Part shown: positions 1-8,186 of the stretch, in pieces
Layout: each line of letters begins with the position of its first letter
How positions within the stretch are numbered: the first letter of the stretch is position 1
Origin: Rickettsiales bacterium
GTDB taxonomy: Bacteria > Pseudomonadota > Alphaproteobacteria > Rickettsiales > UBA1997
Assembly: GCA_947496905.1 (NCBI GenBank)
Contig: CANMEW010000001.1
Span: 1 to 35,770 of the forward strand
Reading direction: 5' to 3'
DNA: 35,770 nt
Notes under the pieces: generated by a model
Told to the model about the DNA's origin: nothing
Seen by the model: only the letters and a program-made list of their open reading frames with translations
The model's database searches: none
Made by a program: the position numbers and the translations under genes

Positions 1-184
1 AAAAAAATTGACCGAAAACGCAAGTTAAAAAATAAATCGTCAGAACGAAAAGGTAGTGAAAAATCGAGAATTTCCGGTAGGCAAAAAAGATGAGAAGCGC
101 TGCTGTGATGAAACCCAAGCAAGGAATGGCAGAAAGAAGATTGGTGATTTTTTCAAGAAGTAACACTGGGTCGAATTCTGTCAT
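1..184 (-). CDS. Partial membrane protein of unknown function (cut by window edge)
   Basis: An open frame starts at an ATG (complement of 182-184) and runs off the left edge after about 61 codons. It begins MTEFDPVLLLEKITNLL and continues into two hydrophobic stretches (about residues 18-32 and 41-57), so it looks like a small membrane protein. Its ATG overlaps the TGA stop of glyQ by four bases (ATGA), a translational-coupling arrangement that supports it being a real gene in the glyQ transcript. I do not recognise the family. In many proteobacteria glyS follows glyQ; this is clearly not the start of glyS. Confidence 0.6.
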   Translation of the reverse strand, partial: MTEFDPVLLLEKITNLLSAIPCLGFITAALLIFFAYRKFSIFHYLFVLTIYFLTCVFGQFF

Positions 185-1038
185 GGTTTTGAAATAATTA
201 ATTCACACGAAGCCTTTACTAAAGCACGTATGCGAGAAATGTAGGAAGCTCGCTCATTGACGGAAATTGCGCCACGAGCATCAAGTAAGTTTAAAAAATG
301 ACTGGCTTTTAAAGCCTGTTCGTAGGCGGGGATTGGTAATTTTTTTTGCAGCAAATTTTGTGACTGCTGCTCCGCTTCAGCAAAATTTCTAAACAAAATT
401 TCGACGTTTGAATGTTCTAAAATGAAGGCGGAATTCTCGATTTCACTTTGCTTGAAGACGTCACCGTAGGAGATTTTTTCATCCCCCCCTTTGCCATTCC
501 AATTGATGTCAAAAACCGAATTAACCCCTTGGATGTGCATGGCGATGCGCTCAAGCCCGTAGGTAATTTCCCCAGCGATTAAATCGCATTCGATGCCACC
601 AATTTGCTGCATGTAGGTGAATTGTGAAATTTCCATGCCGTTGAACCAAACTTCCCAACCAAGTCCTGCAGCGCCAACAGAAGGGTTTTCCCAATCATCT
701 TCAACAAAACGAACATCATTACTTTTTGTGTTGAGCTCAATGAGATCAAGACTTTGCAAGTAAAGTTGCTTAATATTTTTTGGTGCCGGTTTGAGTAAAA
801 CTTGGAATTGGTAGTAGTGACTAAGGCGATTCGGATTGGCGGCATATCTAGCGTCAGTAGGTCTTCTGCTTGGTTGGACGTAAGCAACTTTCCACGGTTT
901 TTTACCAAGAACACGGAGAACTGTTGCTGGATGTAAAGTGCCAGCACCAACCTCAATGTCGATTGGCTGTAGGATTGCACAGCCTTGCGCCGCCCAAAAA
1001 GTCTGAAGGTCAAAAATAATTTGCTGGAAAGATTTCAT
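181..1038 (-). CDS. glyQ: Glycyl-tRNA synthetase alpha subunit
   Basis: This is the catalytic alpha chain of the bacterial (alpha-beta)2 glycyl-tRNA synthetase, which charges tRNA-Gly in the cytoplasm. At 285 residues it is about the usual family length. It opens with the typical MKSFQQIIFDLQTFWAAQGC segment and carries the conserved LQPIDIEVGAGTLHPAT and QPSRRPTDARYAANPNRL blocks of the class II core. The beta-subunit gene glyS, needed for tRNA recognition, is not directly downstream; the next gene is a small membrane protein overlapping by ATGA. Upstream lies thrC in the same orientation, separated by a 41-bp remnant of repeat R1. The assignment is very secure. Confidence 0.97.
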   Translation of the reverse strand: MKSFQQIIFDLQTFWAAQGCAILQPIDIEVGAGTLHPATVLRVLGKKPWKVAYVQPSRRPTDARYAANPNRLSHYYQFQVLLKPAPKNIKQLYLQSLDLIELNTKSNDVRFVEDDWENPSVGAAGLGWEVWFNGMEISQFTYMQQIGGIECDLIAGEITYGLERIAMHIQGVNSVFDINWNGKGGDEKISYGDVFKQSEIENSAFILEHSNVEILFRNFAEAEQQSQNLLQKKLPIPAYEQALKASHFLNLLDARGAISVNERASYISRIRALVKASCELIISKP

Positions 1039-1049
1039 TTTTTGCTCAC

Positions 1050-1090
1050 TTAAAAATTTCTCAAAAAAATCTAATTTTTAGAGGCGCCCT
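1050..1090. repeat. R1 palindromic element, partial copy (R1a)
   Basis: Only one end of the R1 family remains here: the outer arm (AATTTCTC, AAAAATCTAATTTTTAGAGG, then CGCC). It lies between the end of thrC and the start of glyQ. The other arm and the centre are missing, so this looks like a truncated copy. It touches the thrC stop codon, as several full copies touch stop codons elsewhere. Confidence 0.75.
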
Positions 1091-2509
1091 CTAGACATTT
1101 TCAGAAATGAATTTTCTGACTGAATCAATGTTGTTATCGACTATTTTGAATTTTTCTGGCGCGACAAGAATGCCTTTTAAAAAAGTTGGTAGAGTTGGAG
1201 CTGGAACCTTGGTATCAAATACCGCATCAGAAAATTTTGCTGGATGAGCTGTGGCCAAAGAGATTACAAATTCGTCAGCGTAATTTTCGCTTTTGATGAA
1301 TTCTTGCGAAGCGTGTACGCCAATTGCACTGTGCGGGTCAAGGATCTCGCCAGTTTTTTCAAAAATTTCTTTGATAGTTTTTTTGGTCTCCTCGTCTGAA
1401 ACCGCGTAAGCATCAAATTCTTTTTGGATGTTTTTGAGAATGCACTCATCAACTTTTAGCTTACCATTACGCTCAAATTCTTTCATTAATTCCGGCAATT
1501 TTGCTTCCAATTTTTGCTCCTTGTGCGCGTGAAAAAGTAACCTCTCGAAATTGCTTGAAACTTGGATATTCATGCTTGGAGAGATGGTCTCAATCATGTC
1601 TGATCTACTGTAATTATTTTCTTTGAGGAAGCGAGTGAGGATGTCATTTGCATTGGTTGCAATGACGAGTTTGTTAATGTTTAAGCCCATTTTTTTTGCT
1701 AAAAATCCGGCGTAAATGTCGCCAAAATTTCCACTTGGAACTGTGAATGAAATTGGATTTTTTTCGTCAAATCCAACTCTTAGCGCGGCATAAAAATAAT
1801 AGACAATTTGCGCTAAAATACGGGCGAAATTAATCGAATTAATCGCGACCATTTTTTTACCTTTCAGAAAAGATTTTCCTGCCGCCTCTTCGACAAACAT
1901 TCTTTTTACCATGTCCTGGCAATCGTCGAAATTTCCTTCCACCGCAATGTTAAAAACATTGTCGGCGAGCACCGTGGTCATTTGTCTTCTCTGAACTTCC
2001 GAAACTTTTTGGTGAGGGTGAAGAATAAAAATTTGTGCATTTTTACAAGATTTACATCCCCGAATTGCAGCCGATCCAGTGTCGCCAGAAGTTGCTCCAA
2101 TGATTACGATTTTTTCGCCACGTTTTTGCAGAAAATAATCGAGTAAATTTCCTAAAAATTGCAGAGCGAAATCTTTGAAGGCGAGAGTTGGTCCGTGAAA
2201 AAGTTCCAACAAAAATTGATTGTGACTCAGCTGTTTTAGAGGTGCGATGGCTTGGTGAGAAAAATTCTTGTAAGATTTTTCAACGATTTTTTTGTAAGTT
2301 TCTGGATCGATTTCGCCGTCAATAAAATGTTTTGTGACCTCGAAAAACAATTCTTCGTAGGTCATTTTTTTCATCTTTGAAAAATCTTTTTCATTCAACC
2401 TTGGCAAAAATTCTGGAACGTACAAACCGCCATCAGTCGCCAATCCTTGCAAGACAACTTCTTCAAAAGAAAGAGTGGGAGCGTTAAGTCTAGTTGAGAT
2501 GAATTTCAT
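1091..2509 (-). CDS. thrC: Threonine synthase
   Basis: A PLP-dependent enzyme that converts O-phosphohomoserine to threonine, the last step of threonine biosynthesis. The 472-residue length fits the longer (proteobacterial/fungal-type) class. The PLP-binding lysine is visible in FHGPTLAFKDFALQFLG (about K112), followed by the glycine-rich IIGATSGDTGSAAIRG segment and the phosphate-binding VPSGNFGDIYAG. The C-terminal DPHSAIGVHA motif is also typical. No other thr-pathway gene is in the window. The gene is followed immediately by partial repeat R1a and preceded by the R1b/R2 repeat block. Confidence 0.97.
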   Translation of the reverse strand: MKFISTRLNAPTLSFEEVVLQGLATDGGLYVPEFLPRLNEKDFSKMKKMTYEELFFEVTKHFIDGEIDPETYKKIVEKSYKNFSHQAIAPLKQLSHNQFLLELFHGPTLAFKDFALQFLGNLLDYFLQKRGEKIVIIGATSGDTGSAAIRGCKSCKNAQIFILHPHQKVSEVQRRQMTTVLADNVFNIAVEGNFDDCQDMVKRMFVEEAAGKSFLKGKKMVAINSINFARILAQIVYYFYAALRVGFDEKNPISFTVPSGNFGDIYAGFLAKKMGLNINKLVIATNANDILTRFLKENNYSRSDMIETISPSMNIQVSSNFERLLFHAHKEQKLEAKLPELMKEFERNGKLKVDECILKNIQKEFDAYAVSDEETKKTIKEIFEKTGEILDPHSAIGVHASQEFIKSENYADEFVISLATAHPAKFSDAVFDTKVPAPTLPTFLKGILVAPEKFKIVDNNIDSVRKFISENV

Positions 2510-2566
2510 TTTAGTACTTTGGGGAATGATTTGATTTTTTAAGGTGAGCTTAGAGCGTGTCTTTAT

Positions 2567-2705
2567 GGCGCCTCTAAAAATTAGATTTTTTCGAGAAATT
2601 TTTAGGCATCCAAATTTTTGAGCAGGAAAGCGTACTACTTGTACGTGCTCGCGAAAAAATTTGGTAACGAAGAAATTACCGAAAAAAGCAATTTTTAGAG
2701 GTGCC
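2567..2705. repeat. R1 palindromic element, full copy (R1b)
   Basis: A complete copy of about 139 bp. The ends are inverted (GGCGCCTCTAAAAATT at the left, AATTTTTAGAGGTGCC at the right). Inside are the family landmarks GAGCAGGAAAGCGTAC and GTACGTGCTCGCG flanking a short centre, plus GGTAACGAAGAAATTACC in the right half. It lies between the divergent genes thrC and rppH. An open frame of 94 codons crosses it (2661-2945), but I see it as a by-product of repeats and not as a gene. Confidence 0.9.
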
Positions 2706-2823
2706 CGGAAGGCAAAGAGTCGCTTTTTGCCTCATCTACTCGCAAGTTTATTGGTTTTAAAAAAAGAGAGAGTTGCAATCGCTTCGCTCTTGTCGCGACT
2801 ATTTTTCTCTCAGAAAATTAAAC
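2706..2823. other. Palindrome-rich spacer between repeats R1b and R2
   Basis: No gene is seen. The stretch contains short inverted repeats, for example AGGCAAA...TTTTGCCT near 2709-2732 and GAGAG...CTCTC near 2767-2816, with ATCGCTTCGCTCTTG between them. It resembles the material inserted inside copy R1c and may be further decayed palindromic elements. Confidence 0.4.
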
Positions 2824-2904
2824 CTATTGCGAATGCACGGATTTATTCCGTGCGTAGCAATTCGATCAGCACCAAATTTGAACGAAGTTCGAATTTGATT
2901 AAAG
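2824..2904. repeat. R2 palindromic element, intergenic copy (R2a)
   Basis: About 81 bp, matching the stretch inside pyrF (24062-24142, opposite strand) at roughly 88% by hand count (9 differences over 76 bases). It has two hairpins: GCACGGATTTATTCCGTGC, and CAAATTTGAACGAAGTTCGAATTTG. If translated in the same frame as the pyrF copy it gives ARIYSVRSNSISTKFERSSN, close to the pyrF peptide. It lies just before rppH. Confidence 0.85.
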
Positions 2905-2938
2905 CGCGGGCAAGTTACTTCAATCAATCAACAAGTCA

Positions 2939-3436
2939 ATGTTAGGGCAGATGCAGCAAGGAGACAGGCCCGATTACCTTTACCGTAGCGGAGTAGGAAT
3001 TACTCTCATCAATCAGAAAAAAGAAATTTTTGTTGGCAAAAGAATCGACAATAATTCTGACGCTTGGCAAATGCCGCAAGGTGGCATTGATGCTGGAGAA
3101 AGTGAGGATGAGGCGATGTTTCGTGAACTCAAAGAGGAGACAGGAATTCCTAATTTCGGCGTTAAAGTTTTGCAGAAAAGTCAGAAATATCACTACTACA
3201 ATTTGCCTTACAATTTACAGAAAAAATTTTGGGGTGGAAAATATTTAGGACAGAAACAGCGGTGGTATTTGGCGGAATTTATTGGCGATGAAAATCTGAT
3301 CGACATCCATTCTGAAGACCCAGAATTTTCGCATTGGAAATGGATTTCTCGCGACACAATTCTCAGATCCATCGTGGCTTTTAAGCGTGATCTTTACGAA
3401 GAAATTCTAACAGAATTTTCCAGATTTTTTAAATAA
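2939..3436 (+). CDS. rppH: RNA pyrophosphohydrolase (Nudix)
   Basis: A Nudix hydrolase of the RppH/NudH family, which removes pyrophosphate from the 5' triphosphate end of RNA and so starts mRNA decay. The perfect Nudix box GX5EX7REUXEEXGU runs from GGIDAGESEDEAMFRELKEE to TGI (residues 48-70). The flanking LYRSGVGITLIN, VGKRID and AWQMPQGG segments are typical of RppH. The C-terminal part has the usual FSHWKW and aromatic FKRDLYEEIL region. At 165 residues the length is normal. The start could be the ATG at 2939 or the one at 2951; both lie before the conserved region. The 2939 start would be only about 35 bp downstream of repeat R2a. Confidence 0.95.
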   Translation: MLGQMQQGDRPDYLYRSGVGITLINQKKEIFVGKRIDNNSDAWQMPQGGIDAGESEDEAMFRELKEETGIPNFGVKVLQKSQKYHYYNLPYNLQKKFWGGKYLGQKQRWYLAEFIGDENLIDIHSEDPEFSHWKWISRDTILRSIVAFKRDLYEEILTEFSRFFK

Positions 3437-3847
3437 ATGAAACCAGAAATAAATTTTTACCAAGTCGATGAGACCATAATTAAAGCACTTGCACCGCTAC
3501 TTTTAAAAATTTTGGAAGAGGGAAAAAAAGCGTTAATTTTTTGCAGCGATCAAGCACAAATAAAAGCGATTGACGATTCCTTGTGGAGTTACGGACGCAG
3601 TAAATTCATTCCGCATGTGACAATTTCTGACAAGGATTTTTCTTTCGAACGTCAGCAAATTTTAATTTCCAACAAAGAGGAAAATTCCAATCAGGCCGAT
3701 TACTTAGTTTTTTTAAGCGAACCCTCTGCAAACTTTATTTCCAGCTTCTCTCGCGTTTTTTATTTTTTCGAAGAAGGGAAATTTTCTGCCCAATCAAAGC
3801 CAACAAATTTTTACAAAAAAGAGGATGGGAAATGGGTAAAAGTTTGA
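3437..3847 (+). CDS. holC: DNA polymerase III chi subunit
   Basis: The chi subunit of the DNA polymerase III clamp loader, which links the polymerase to single-strand-binding protein. The 136-residue protein shows the family signature ALIFCSDQAQIKAIDDSLWS followed by FIPH (residues about 33-60), and a later NQADYLVFLS block. It starts directly after the rppH stop codon and its end overlaps mltA by 16 bases, so rppH-holC-mltA is probably one transcript. Recognition rests on motif order; these proteins diverge strongly in sequence. Confidence 0.85.
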   Translation: MKPEINFYQVDETIIKALAPLLLKILEEGKKALIFCSDQAQIKAIDDSLWSYGRSKFIPHVTISDKDFSFERQQILISNKEENSNQADYLVFLSEPSANFISSFSRVFYFFEEGKFSAQSKPTNFYKKEDGKWVKV

Positions 3848-4983
3848 AAATAAATTTTCTCTTAAAGTCGGTTTTAATCACTGCCATTCTACTCCTCCAA
3901 GCCTGCCTGTTCTACCCAAAAATTACCATTAGCGGCAAAGGTAATTTACGATTGAAGCAAGTTGATTTTGAGTCGCTTGATGCGTGGAAGGAAGATGATC
4001 ACAAGAAAGCGCTGCAAGCCTTTATTCACTCTTGCAGTAAATTTTCTAAAATGGCGCAGAACCGCTTAATTGGCGGTCAAATTGGTGAGATCACAGTTGG
4101 CGATTTCCGCGATGTTTGCGAAATTGCTCAGGTGGTAAAAACCATGAGTGCGAAGCAAATCAAAAATTTCTTCGAAAATTGGTTTAAGCCATTCTTAGTT
4201 GAAACCAGAGCTGGCAAGAGCGGCGGGGTATTTACTGGCTATTACGAAGCATCGCTAAATGGCAGTAAAGTTAGGACTGAAAAATTCAAATATCCCATTT
4301 ACGCCAAACCAAATGATCTTGCCGCCGACCCTTATTTAAGTCGGAAAGAAATCGAGGATGGTGCGTTGAAGGACAAGCATCTTGAGCTGCTCTATGTTGA
4401 TGACAAAATTGATCTTTTTTTCATGCATATCCAAGGATCTGGTCGCGTAAAAATGCCAGACGGAGTTGAGCTGCGCGTCGCCTATGCCGGCAGGAATAAT
4501 CAACCATTTACAGCGGTTGCAAATTACATGCTTGATCACGGAATGCTTGAGCGCGGCAATCTCAACTCCGCTACGGTGAAGGAATGGATGAAAAATAATC
4601 TAGACAAAGCTGACGAAGTGATGAATGTGAACGCCGCCTACACATTCTTCAAAATTTCTGACGGTGAATATGTTGTTGGTGGACAAGGCGTGCCACTTAC
4701 GCAGGAGAGGTCTTTGGCAATTGACAGCGATGTCATTCCTTACGGGTTTCCGATGTGGGTTGAAACTAGCTTGAAAAAAAATGGCGTCTTGTTGAAGGAA
4801 AAATATTCCCACCTTTTTGTTGCTCAGGATACTGGCTCAGCAATCAAAGGAATTGTTCGCGGCGACATCTTTTTTGGATATGGTAAGGAGGCTGAAGAAA
4901 AGGCCTACTACATGGCCTCGCAAGGAAAATATTTCATCCTGCTACCAATCAATATTGTCGATAAAATAACCAACACGCGGTGA
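3832..4983 (+). CDS. mltA: Membrane-bound lytic murein transglycosylase A (lipoprotein)
   Basis: A lytic transglycosylase that cleaves glycan strands of peptidoglycan with formation of 1,6-anhydro-MurNAc. The N-terminus is a lipoprotein signal with lipobox LLQAC (Cys about residue 25), so it should be anchored in the outer membrane. The MltA domain shows GGVFTGYYEASL, YLSRKEIEDGAL and FFMHIQGSGRV. The C-terminal 3D domain shows LFVAQDTGSAIKGIVRGDIF with its conserved aspartates, followed by GYGKEAEEKAYYM. At 383 residues the length is near normal. It overlaps holC by 16 bases and is followed after three bases by a small membrane protein gene. Confidence 0.94.
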   Translation: MGKSLKINFLLKSVLITAILLLQACLFYPKITISGKGNLRLKQVDFESLDAWKEDDHKKALQAFIHSCSKFSKMAQNRLIGGQIGEITVGDFRDVCEIAQVVKTMSAKQIKNFFENWFKPFLVETRAGKSGGVFTGYYEASLNGSKVRTEKFKYPIYAKPNDLAADPYLSRKEIEDGALKDKHLELLYVDDKIDLFFMHIQGSGRVKMPDGVELRVAYAGRNNQPFTAVANYMLDHGMLERGNLNSATVKEWMKNNLDKADEVMNVNAAYTFFKISDGEYVVGGQGVPLTQERSLAIDSDVIPYGFPMWVETSLKKNGVLLKEKYSHLFVAQDTGSAIKGIVRGDIFFGYGKEAEEKAYYMASQGKYFILLPINIVDKITNTR

Positions 4984-4986
4984 GGA

Positions 4987-5271
4987 ATGCTGTTAAAACT
5001 TTTGCTAAAAATTTGGCCATCTTTGGCGCCAATCATCCTCTACATTTTTTGGGTTTGGCTGGTAAAATTTTTGAAGAAAAAAAATCCAAAAAAAGATTGG
5101 ATTGATGCGGAGAAAGTTGTCGGTGAGAAATCAACGGCAGACCAAGTTGAAGATCAGAAATCAGAAGAAAAATTTGGTAAATTTTCACTGCAAAATCCTT
5201 GTTTCGTTGCCGTACTTTACGTCAGTTTAATTTTAGCAATCATCACTTTGTTGGTGACGGCTTTTTACTAG
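4987..5271 (+). CDS. Small membrane protein, unknown function
   Basis: A 94-residue protein with an N-terminal hydrophobic segment (about residues 10-30, WPSLAPIILYIFWVWLVKFL), a charged middle rich in Lys/Glu/Asp, and a C-terminal hydrophobic segment (about residues 74-93). It starts three bases after the mltA stop codon, so it is probably cotranscribed. The N-terminal part resembles short alphaproteobacterial membrane proteins of DUF6111 type, but this is a weak impression and I give no function. Confidence 0.6.
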   Translation: MLLKLLLKIWPSLAPIILYIFWVWLVKFLKKKNPKKDWIDAEKVVGEKSTADQVEDQKSEEKFGKFSLQNPCFVAVLYVSLILAIITLLVTAFY

Positions 5272-5440
5272 TTGCATTTTTTTAGTAGGTTCCTAGAAAG
5301 CGCGCCCCGCCTACATCTTCAAGTCTCAAGTCCATTTTCATTTTTATCCCACAAATAGCTGCGTTTTGGTGCGCTAACTCAAATTTTTTTTGGTCGGCGT
5401 TTTGCGGCTTTTTGGTAAACAACCAAATATTTTTAATCAC

Positions 5441-6457
5441 ATGTCAAATACAGAACTCCCTACTTTCACCATCAAACAACTTCTAGAAGCTGGCGTCCAT
5501 TTCGGTCACAAGACCATGCGTCGCAATCCTAAAATGGCAAAATATGTCCATGCAAACCGCAATGGCATTAGCATCATTGACCTCACTAAAACCGCATATC
5601 TTCTCCAAAATTCACTGAAAACCGTAAAGGAAATTGCTAAAAATAACGGGCGCATTCTTTTCGTTGGAACTAAGAAACAAGCGATTGAGCCAATTGCCGA
5701 AGCGGCAAAAAGATGCGGCCAATATTACGTCAATTTCAGATGGCTTGGTGGTATGCTTACCAATTGGAAAACCATTTCAAAATCGATCAAAACTCTAAAG
5801 AAAATCGAAGAGCAACTTGCTGACACTGAAGTTGGTTACAGCAAAAAGGAAAAATTGGTTTTGGAAAGACAAAGGCTGAAGCTTGAACAAGCTTTGGGTG
5901 GCATCAAAAATATGGGTGGTTATCCAGATTTAGTTTTCGTCATCGATACTTTTAAAGAGTCTCTAGCAATTGCTGAAGCCAAGACGCTCAACATTCCAAT
6001 CATGGCAGTTCTTGATTCCAACTGCAATCCAACTGGCATTACCTTTCCAATTCCTGGCAATGACGATTCGGCAAAATCAATCAAACTTTACTGCAATTTA
6101 ATTTCTGACGCTGCCATTGCTGGCACCAAAGAAAACATGAAAATTGCTGGTGTGAACATGGCCAAATTCGATGGCGAAGAATTGCCTGCAAATATCCGTG
6201 ATTTGAGCAAGTCTGTCACTAAAGAAGCAGAAAAAAAATCAGCCAATAAAAGTGAAAAGTCTGGCGAGAAAAAAGCCGATGACGTCACAAAAGAAGCTCC
6301 AAAAAAGAAGGTAGTTGTAAAAAAAGTAGAAGAGAAAGTTGAAGAAAGATCCGAAGAAAAATCGGTAAAACCAGCTGCCAAAAAAGAGGAAGTGAAAAAA
6401 CCTGCGGTAAAAAAATCAGCAACAAAACCAGCTGCAAAAGCGACAACAAAAAAATAA
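5441..6457 (+). CDS. rpsB: Small ribosomal subunit protein S2, with long basic tail
   Basis: Ribosomal protein S2 of the 30S subunit. The core is canonical: FTIKQLLEAGVHFGHKTMRR at the start, VGTKKQA, NFRWLGGMLTNWKTI and later NIPIMAVLDSNCNP. I choose the ATG at 5441 because MSNTELPTFTIKQLL fits the family start; the frame extends 51 bases upstream to a TTG but that part is not S2-like. At 338 residues it is much longer than the usual roughly 240-260. After about residue 254 comes a Lys/Ala/Glu-rich tail with repeated KKP, AAKK and KPAAK blocks, likely flexible and nucleic-acid-binding. It heads the rpsB-tsf operon. Confidence 0.97.
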   Translation: MSNTELPTFTIKQLLEAGVHFGHKTMRRNPKMAKYVHANRNGISIIDLTKTAYLLQNSLKTVKEIAKNNGRILFVGTKKQAIEPIAEAAKRCGQYYVNFRWLGGMLTNWKTISKSIKTLKKIEEQLADTEVGYSKKEKLVLERQRLKLEQALGGIKNMGGYPDLVFVIDTFKESLAIAEAKTLNIPIMAVLDSNCNPTGITFPIPGNDDSAKSIKLYCNLISDAAIAGTKENMKIAGVNMAKFDGEELPANIRDLSKSVTKEAEKKSANKSEKSGEKKADDVTKEAPKKKVVVKKVEEKVEERSEEKSVKPAAKKEEVKKPAVKKSATKPAAKATTKK

Positions 6458-6478
6458 CCCCATTAAATTTTACAAATC

Positions 6479-7369
6479 ATGGCAGATCTATCTCTAATAA
6501 AAAAACTACGCGAAGCCACTGGATGCGGAATCTCCGACTGCAACAAGGCATTGGCTGAAAATGCTGACGACTTTGAGAAATCGGTTGATTGGCTACGTAA
6601 AAAAGGCCTTTCTTCAGCAGCAAAAAAAACCGGACGCATCACTTCCGAAGGTGCTGTTGCAGTGTTTGTTGCTGGTAACAAGGCTTCAATTGTGGAAGTA
6701 AATTCTGAAACTGACTTCGTTGCTCGTAATCAAAAATTCCAAGAATTCGTTGCTTCCGTTGCCAAGGAAGCAATCACATTTGGCGACGACATTGTAAAAT
6801 TTCAGGCCGCAAAAGACGAAGATGTAAAAACACAAATTGGTATTATTGGCGAAAATATTAACATTCGTCGTATTGCCAATGTGTCAGTTGCAAATGGCTC
6901 GATTGTAAGCTACATCCACAATGCCACCGCTCCAAATATTGGAAAAATTGCAGTTCTTGTTGCGCTTGAGTCTGCTGCATCAAAAGACAAGTTGGAAAAT
7001 TTTGGTAAGCAAATTGCGATGCACATCGCCGCTGCAAAACCAGAAGCTCTTTCAATTAATCTCGTCGATCCAAGCAGATTAGCGCGTGAGACCGATGTTC
7101 TAAAAGAACAAGCTCGCGCTTCAGGCAAGCCAGAAAGCATCATCGACAAAATGATCGAGGGCAGAATCAGAAAATATTACGAAGAGGTGGTTCTCTTGGA
7201 ACAGCTTTTTGTGATGGATGACAAGGTAAAAATTAAAGACCTAATCTCCACCTTCAGCAAAGAAAATGGCGAAACCAAAATTTCAGATTTCAAACTTTTT
7301 ATTCTAGGCGAAGGTATCGAGAAAAAAGAAAATGACTTTGCTGCTGAAGTGGCGGCAATGACAAAATAA
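6479..7369 (+). CDS. tsf: Elongation factor Ts
   Basis: The guanine-nucleotide exchange factor that recycles EF-Tu. The N-terminal UBA-like domain is clear (LIKKLREATGCGISDCNKAL), followed by the hallmark SEGAVAV and VNSETDFVARNQKF motif that contacts EF-Tu, and the two dimerisation repeats. The 296-residue length is normal. It follows rpsB by 21 bases, the standard arrangement, and is followed at once by a strong hairpin terminator that may set the ratio between these two abundant proteins and the downstream pyrH-frr genes. Confidence 0.98.
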   Translation: MADLSLIKKLREATGCGISDCNKALAENADDFEKSVDWLRKKGLSSAAKKTGRITSEGAVAVFVAGNKASIVEVNSETDFVARNQKFQEFVASVAKEAITFGDDIVKFQAAKDEDVKTQIGIIGENINIRRIANVSVANGSIVSYIHNATAPNIGKIAVLVALESAASKDKLENFGKQIAMHIAAAKPEALSINLVDPSRLARETDVLKEQARASGKPESIIDKMIEGRIRKYYEEVVLLEQLFVMDDKVKIKDLISTFSKENGETKISDFKLFILGEGIEKKENDFAAEVAAMTK

Positions 7370-7398
7370 AAAAATGCCTCGAAAGAGGCATTTTTTTT
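7370..7398 (+). terminator. Rho-independent terminator after tsf
   Basis: A perfect stem AAAAATGCCTC / GAGGCATTTTT closed by a GAAA tetraloop and followed by a run of T. It begins at the tsf stop codon. As pyrH lies only about 60 bp downstream on the same strand, it may act as a partial terminator (attenuator) inside the operon. Confidence 0.9.
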
Positions 7399-7460
7399 GC
7401 CATCTCAGAACTTCCTCCAAACCTCCAGAGTCTCTCCCACAAAATTTCCCAAATTGCAAT

Positions 7461-8183
7461 ATGCCCGACAAACCTGATCTTAAGTTTAAGCGCATTCTTT
7501 TCAAAGTTTCCGGTGAAGCGATGATGGGGGAGAAAGCCTTTGGTCATGACTCAGAGGCAATTAAAAAAATCTGCAACCAGGTAATTTCGGCTTACAAATT
7601 GGGCTGCGAAATTTGCATCGTTGTCGGCGGTGGAAATATTTTTCGCGGCGTTTCTGAAGCGGCAAAATCCATTGAAAGAGTCACTGCAGACTACATGGGA
7701 ATGCTTGCAACCTGCATCAATGGTTTGGCGCTGCAAAGTGCTCTTGAAAAAAATGGCGTCGACACTCGCATGCTTTCTGCAATCACCATGAATAGTGTTT
7801 GCGAGCCTTACATCAAGCGTCGCGCCGCACGCCACTTAGAAAAAGGTCGCGTCATTATTTTCTCTGCAGGTACCGGTAATCCATTTTTTACTACCGACAC
7901 CGCGGCAGTGCTGCGCGCTGTTGAGATGGGATGTGATGGAATTTTGAAGGGAACCCAAGTTGATGGCGTCTATTCTGCCGATCCTAAAATTGACAAAAAT
8001 GCCATTCGCTACGACGTGGTGAGCTACATCGATGTTCTTAAGCAAGACCTCAAGGTCATGGACCAAACCGCAATTACCCTCGCTAAAAGCAACAAATTGC
8101 CAATCGTGGTTTTCTCAATCAAAGAAGAAAACGCGCTGCAAGACGTGGTGTGCGGCAAGGGTAAATTCACAATCATTAATTAA
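7461..8183 (+). CDS. pyrH: UMP kinase
   Basis: The bacterial hexameric UMP kinase, converting UMP to UDP. Visible motifs are FKVSGEAMMGE near the N-terminus, the glycine-rich VVGGGNIFRGV, TGNPFFTTDTAAVLRA and VDGVYSADP. I choose the ATG at 7461 (240 residues, normal length): the frame is open upstream to 7374, but that stretch is the tsf terminator. The order tsf-pyrH-frr-uppS-cdsA is the usual proteobacterial one. Confidence 0.97.
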   Translation: MPDKPDLKFKRILFKVSGEAMMGEKAFGHDSEAIKKICNQVISAYKLGCEICIVVGGGNIFRGVSEAAKSIERVTADYMGMLATCINGLALQSALEKNGVDTRMLSAITMNSVCEPYIKRRAARHLEKGRVIIFSAGTGNPFFTTDTAAVLRAVEMGCDGILKGTQVDGVYSADPKIDKNAIRYDVVSYIDVLKQDLKVMDQTAITLAKSNKLPIVVFSIKEENALQDVVCGKGKFTIIN

Positions 8184-8186
8184 TTT

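Noticed and set aside
2661..2945. Open frame of 94 codons upstream of rppH
   Set aside because: It is made entirely of repeats R1b and R2a and the palindromic spacer between them, and overlaps the rppH start in another frame. It is not a credible gene, though it shows R2 can be translated.
5272..5440. Autoregulatory leader or promoter before rpsB
   Set aside because: I could not find a convincing -35/-10 pair with proper spacing or a recognisable S2 leader fold, so I do not report one.
6088..6381. Ser/Phe-rich minus-strand frame of 97 codons
   Set aside because: Antisense shadow of the Lys-rich tail of rpsB.
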